In this document: piece by piece, positions 61,188-64,000 of the stretch
Numbering within the stretch: the first letter of the stretch is position 1
Layout of the letters: each line of letters opens with the position of its first letter
From: BOG-908 sp963848205
GTDB taxonomy: Bacteria; Pseudomonadota; Alphaproteobacteria; Acetobacterales; Acetobacteraceae
Reading direction: 5' to 3'
Length of the DNA: 64,000 nucleotides
Assembly: GCA_963848205.1 (NCBI GenBank)
Contig: CAWKCV010000003.1
Span: forward strand, 744,001 to 808,000
Translations under genes and position numbers: made by a program
The notes under the pieces: model-generated
The model's input: only the letters and a program-made list of their open reading frames with translations
What the model was told of the DNA's origin: nothing
The model's database searches: none

Positions 61188-64000
61188 ATGTCCCTCTCCG
61201 CGCCCTTCATCGCCCGCCCGATCGCCACCTCGCTGCTCTCCATCGCGATCCTGCTCGGCGGTGCGCTGGGATACGGCGCATTGCCCGTCAGCGCGCTTCC
61301 ACAGGTCGACTTCCCCACCATCGTTGTCGACACAAGCTATCCCGGCGCCGGCCCGGATACGATGGCCACCCTGGTGACCGCGCCGCTGGAACGCCAGCTC
61401 GGCCAGATCAACGGCATCAGCACGATGCAGAGCAGCAGCGCCGTCGGCACCAGCGAGATCACCCTTCAATTCGATCTCTCCCGCAGCATCGACGGCGCCG
61501 CCCAGGATGTGCAGGCCGCCATCAATGCCGCCCAGGGCATCCTGCCGCAATCGCTGCCCTATCCGCCCAGCTACAACCGCGTGAACCCGGCCGACGCGCC
61601 GATTCTCAGCCTCGCCGTCACCAGCGACACCATTCCTGTCGATCAGGTGGCGGACGCGGCCGATACGCTGCTGCAGCCCAAGCTCAGCCAGATCGACGGC
61701 GTGGGGCGCGTCGTCGTGCAAGGCGGGCTGAAGCCCGCGATCCGCGTGCAGCTCGACCCCGCGCGCCTCGCCGGCTACGGGCTCAGCCTGGAGGACGTGC
61801 GCAGCGCGATCAACGCGGCCAACGTGAGCGGGGCCAAGGGCAGCTTCAACGGCGCGCACATCTCCTACGCCGTCGGCACCAACGACCAGCTGATCACGCC
61901 CGAAGCCTACCGCACGCTGATCCTGGCCTGGCGCGCCGGCGCCGCCGTGCGTCTCTCGGACGTGGGCACGGTAACCCACGGCGTGGAAAACGACCGCGTC
62001 GCCGCCTGGTTCAAGGGCAAGCCGGCCGTTCTGCTCGACGTGCAGCGCCAGCCCGGCGCGAACATCGTCGCCACCGTCGATCAGGTGCGCGAGGAGCTGC
62101 CCAAACTCACCAAGGCATTGCCGCCCGGCCTGCACATGGAAATCGCAGCCGATCGCACGCAGACCATTCGCGCCTCGGTGGACGACGTGCAGGGCACCCT
62201 GCTGCTCGCGATGCTGCTCGTCGTCGGTGTCATCTATTTGTTCCTGCGCAGCTGGCGCGCCACCCTCATCCCCGCCGTCGCTTTGCCGCTCAGCCTGATC
62301 GGCACGTTCGGCGTAATGAGCTGGCTCGGCTACGGGCTCGACAACCTCTCGCTGATGGCGCTTACCGTCGCCTCCGGCTTCGTGGTCGACGACGCGATCG
62401 TCATGATCGAGAACGTGGTCCGCTACATCGAAGCCGGCGTGCCGCCACTGGAAGCGGCCTATCGCGGCGCCGGCCAGATCGGCTTCACCATCGTCTCGCT
62501 CACCATCTCGCTGATCGCGGTGTTTATCCCGCTGCTGTTCATGGGCGGCGTGGTCGGGCGGCTCTTCAAGGAGTTCTCCGTCACGCTCTCGGTGGCCGTC
62601 GCCGTCTCGGCCGTCATTTCGCTTACCCTCACGCCGATGATGTGCGGCCGGCTGCTCCGCCCGCATCGCGAAACCAAACCCGGCCGCGCAGACCGCTTCT
62701 TCGGCGGCATGCTGGAGCGCTACCGTCGCAGCCTTGTCGTCAGCCTGCGCCACCAGCCGCTCGTGCTTGGGCTGGCCGTGCTCACCCTGCTCGGCACCGT
62801 CGTGCTCTACGCCGTCGTGCCCAAGGGCTTTCTGCCGCAGCAGGATACCGGCGCCATCGTCGCCACCACGGAGGCCGCGCAGAGCATTTCGCTGCCCGCG
62901 ATGGCCGCACTCCAGCAACGCGCAGCCGATATCGTCCAGCAGGATCCGGCGGTGGACAATGCCGCCTCGCTCGTCGGCGCCGGCAACATCAATCCCACGC
63001 CGAATGTCGGCCGCCTCTCCATCACGCTCAAACCGCGTCGCCAGCGCGAGGCGATGGCGGTGGTGCTCGCCCGCCTGCAGGACAGGCTGCACAATCTGGT
63101 CGGCCTCTCGGTGTTCATGCAGCCGGTGCAGGATATCCAGATCGGCGCCCGCATCAGCCGCACGCAATACCAATACACGCTCACCGATACCGACGCCGCC
63201 GAGCTTGCCCACTGGACGCCGATCCTGATCGACCGGCTGCGCACCGTGCCCGACCTCGCCCACGTGACCAGCGACCAGCAGGACGAAGGGTTCGCCACCG
63301 AGATCGTCGTCGACCGCGACCGCGCAACCCGCCTGGGCGTGACCATGCAGGCGATCGAGGACGTGCTCTACGATGCGTTCGGCCAACGCCAGGTCAGCAC
63401 CATCTACCAGCAAAGCAACCAGTATCGCGTGGTGATGTCGGCCGACCCGAACTGGGTGGCCGACCCGGCTTCCCTTGGCAAATTGCGCGTGCCTGGCACG
63501 GTGGCCAGCTTCGGCGCGAACGGCGCGGCGCAGGTCGCCACCACCACGGTCGCCACCACCAACACCGTGGCCCAGGTGCCGCTGATGGCCGTGGCCCACA
63601 TCGTGCGCCGCACGGCGCCGTTGGTCATCACCCACCAGGCGCAATTCCCCTCGGTCACCCTCAGCTTCGACGTGCGGGAAGGCGGCTCGCTCGGCAATGC
63701 GGTCGCCGCCGTGCAACAGGCCGAACAGGATATCGGCCTGCCGCCCACCATCGTCGGCAGCTATTCGGGCGACGCCGCCGAATTCCAGCGCTCGCTGGCC
63801 GCCGAGCCGTATCTCATCCTCGCCGCGGTGGTGGTCATCTACATCGTACTCGGTGTGCTCTACGAGAGTTTCATCCACCCGGTCACCATTCTCTCCACAC
63901 TGCCCTCGGCCGGCATCGGCGCTTTGCTCGCGCTGATGTTCACCGGTTCGGATCTTTCTATCGTGGCACTCGTCGGTATCGTTCTGCTGATGGGCATCGT
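61188..64000 (+). CDS. RND multidrug efflux permease (partial, runs off window)
   Basis: An inner-membrane HAE1/AcrB-type permease; about 937 codons are present and no stop is reached. The N-terminus MSLSAPFIARPIATSLLSIAILLGG is the family start (MdtB/MdtC-like), followed by ALPQVDFPTIVVDTSYPGAGPDTM. Helix 4 contains SGFVVDDAIVMIENVVRYIEAG, with the two adjacent Asp residues of the proton relay. GFTIVSLTISLIAVFIPLLFMGG follows. It continues through the second porter domain. The adaptor and outer-membrane genes are not in view upstream. The ATG is preceded by a weak site only. Confidence 0.92.
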   Translation, partial: MSLSAPFIARPIATSLLSIAILLGGALGYGALPVSALPQVDFPTIVVDTSYPGAGPDTMATLVTAPLERQLGQINGISTMQSSSAVGTSEITLQFDLSRSIDGAAQDVQAAINAAQGILPQSLPYPPSYNRVNPADAPILSLAVTSDTIPVDQVADAADTLLQPKLSQIDGVGRVVVQGGLKPAIRVQLDPARLAGYGLSLEDVRSAINAANVSGAKGSFNGAHISYAVGTNDQLITPEAYRTLILAWRAGAAVRLSDVGTVTHGVENDRVAAWFKGKPAVLLDVQRQPGANIVATVDQVREELPKLTKALPPGLHMEIAADRTQTIRASVDDVQGTLLLAMLLVVGVIYLFLRSWRATLIPAVALPLSLIGTFGVMSWLGYGLDNLSLMALTVASGFVVDDAIVMIENVVRYIEAGVPPLEAAYRGAGQIGFTIVSLTISLIAVFIPLLFMGGVVGRLFKEFSVTLSVAVAVSAVISLTLTPMMCGRLLRPHRETKPGRADRFFGGMLERYRRSLVVSLRHQPLVLGLAVLTLLGTVVLYAVVPKGFLPQQDTGAIVATTEAAQSISLPAMAALQQRAADIVQQDPAVDNAASLVGAGNINPTPNVGRLSITLKPRRQREAMAVVLARLQDRLHNLVGLSVFMQPVQDIQIGARISRTQYQYTLTDTDAAELAHWTPILIDRLRTVPDLAHVTSDQQDEGFATEIVVDRDRATRLGVTMQAIEDVLYDAFGQRQVSTIYQQSNQYRVVMSADPNWVADPASLGKLRVPGTVASFGANGAAQVATTTVATTNTVAQVPLMAVAHIVRRTAPLVITHQAQFPSVTLSFDVREGGSLGNAVAAVQQAEQDIGLPPTIVGSYSGDAAEFQRSLAAEPYLILAAVVVIYIVLGVLYESFIHPVTILSTLPSAGIGALLALMFTGSDLSIVALVGIVLLMGI

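Noticed and set aside
61179..63878. Very long (899-codon) minus-strand open frame rich in His, Asp, Gly and Arg
   Set aside because: It is the shadow of the RND permease on the plus strand, which has strong family motifs. Long antisense frames are common in GC-rich DNA.

Overview
The window is GC-rich chromosomal DNA from an alphaproteobacterium, most likely a member of the Acetobacteraceae or a close Rhodospirillales relative. The evidence is a circularly permuted two-piece tmRNA gene, the alphaproteobacterial order smc - atpI-B-E-F'-F with a b' subunit, a tatB-tatC-serS operon, an NtrC-type sigma-54 promoter ahead of glnA, and many exported proteins typical of soil or acidophilic acetic-acid-group bacteria. 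No plasmid, phage, IS transposase, CRISPR array, rRNA or tRNA gene was seen.

Layout. 0-2.4 kb: glnA (glutamine synthetase) with a sigma-54 promoter and a strong terminator, then two small minus-strand genes. 2.5-8.4 kb: an envelope cassette (DUF1302 outer-membrane protein, YCF48/BNR propeller, MMPL/RND exporter). 8.5-11.1 kb: tatB-tatC-serS. 11.2-14 kb: an Nramp-like metal transporter, permuted ssrA and thyX. 13.9-15.6 kb: a frameshifted phosphoesterase. 15.7-18.4 kb: the F0 ATP synthase operon. 18.4-24.6 kb: a secreted protein, a zinc-ribbon membrane protein, a very long smc and a frameshifted dsbA-like gene. 24.9-30.6 kb: a large beta-strand-repeat adhesin in three frames and an FtsL-like membrane protein with a Pro/Ala tail. 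30.6-33.5 kb: MoxR AAA ATPase, CoxE-type VWA protein, glutathione transferase. 33.6-36.4 kb: a secreted PQQ-type propeller and a DUF4386 membrane protein in visibly AT-richer DNA. 36.7-38.7 kb: thiC under a TPP riboswitch. 38.9-45.3 kb: DUF2807 protein, small secreted proteins, a GTPase, an HExxH protein and a phosphate-binding-protein/OmpA fusion. 45.5-53.9 kb: a 2059-codon double VPS10/BNR ORF and a TonB-dependent receptor. 53.9-61 kb: hisN-like phosphatase, SDR, CoA transferase, GNAT, a secreted HExxE protein, a PLP-dependent Cys/Met enzyme and an aldo/keto reductase. 61.2 kb to the edge: a truncated RND multidrug efflux permease.

The most striking feature is not a gene. At least 17 intergenic loci carry a short AT-rich hairpin repeat, placed at gene ends or immediately before gene starts. 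Its stem exists in compensatory versions (GTCC/GGAC, GTTC/GAAC, CTTC/GAAG), so pairing is conserved while sequence is not. Several loci hold two copies in inverted orientation, one of them inside the ATP synthase operon. In two places the repeat is translated in frame: at the junction of the double VPS10 ORF and in the N-terminus of the TonB receptor.

A second theme is frame disruption. Four ORF breaks (phosphoesterase, DsbA, adhesin twice) and the probable VPS10 fusion are each repaired by removing one base. They could be assembly indels or real decay; the sequence alone cannot separate these.
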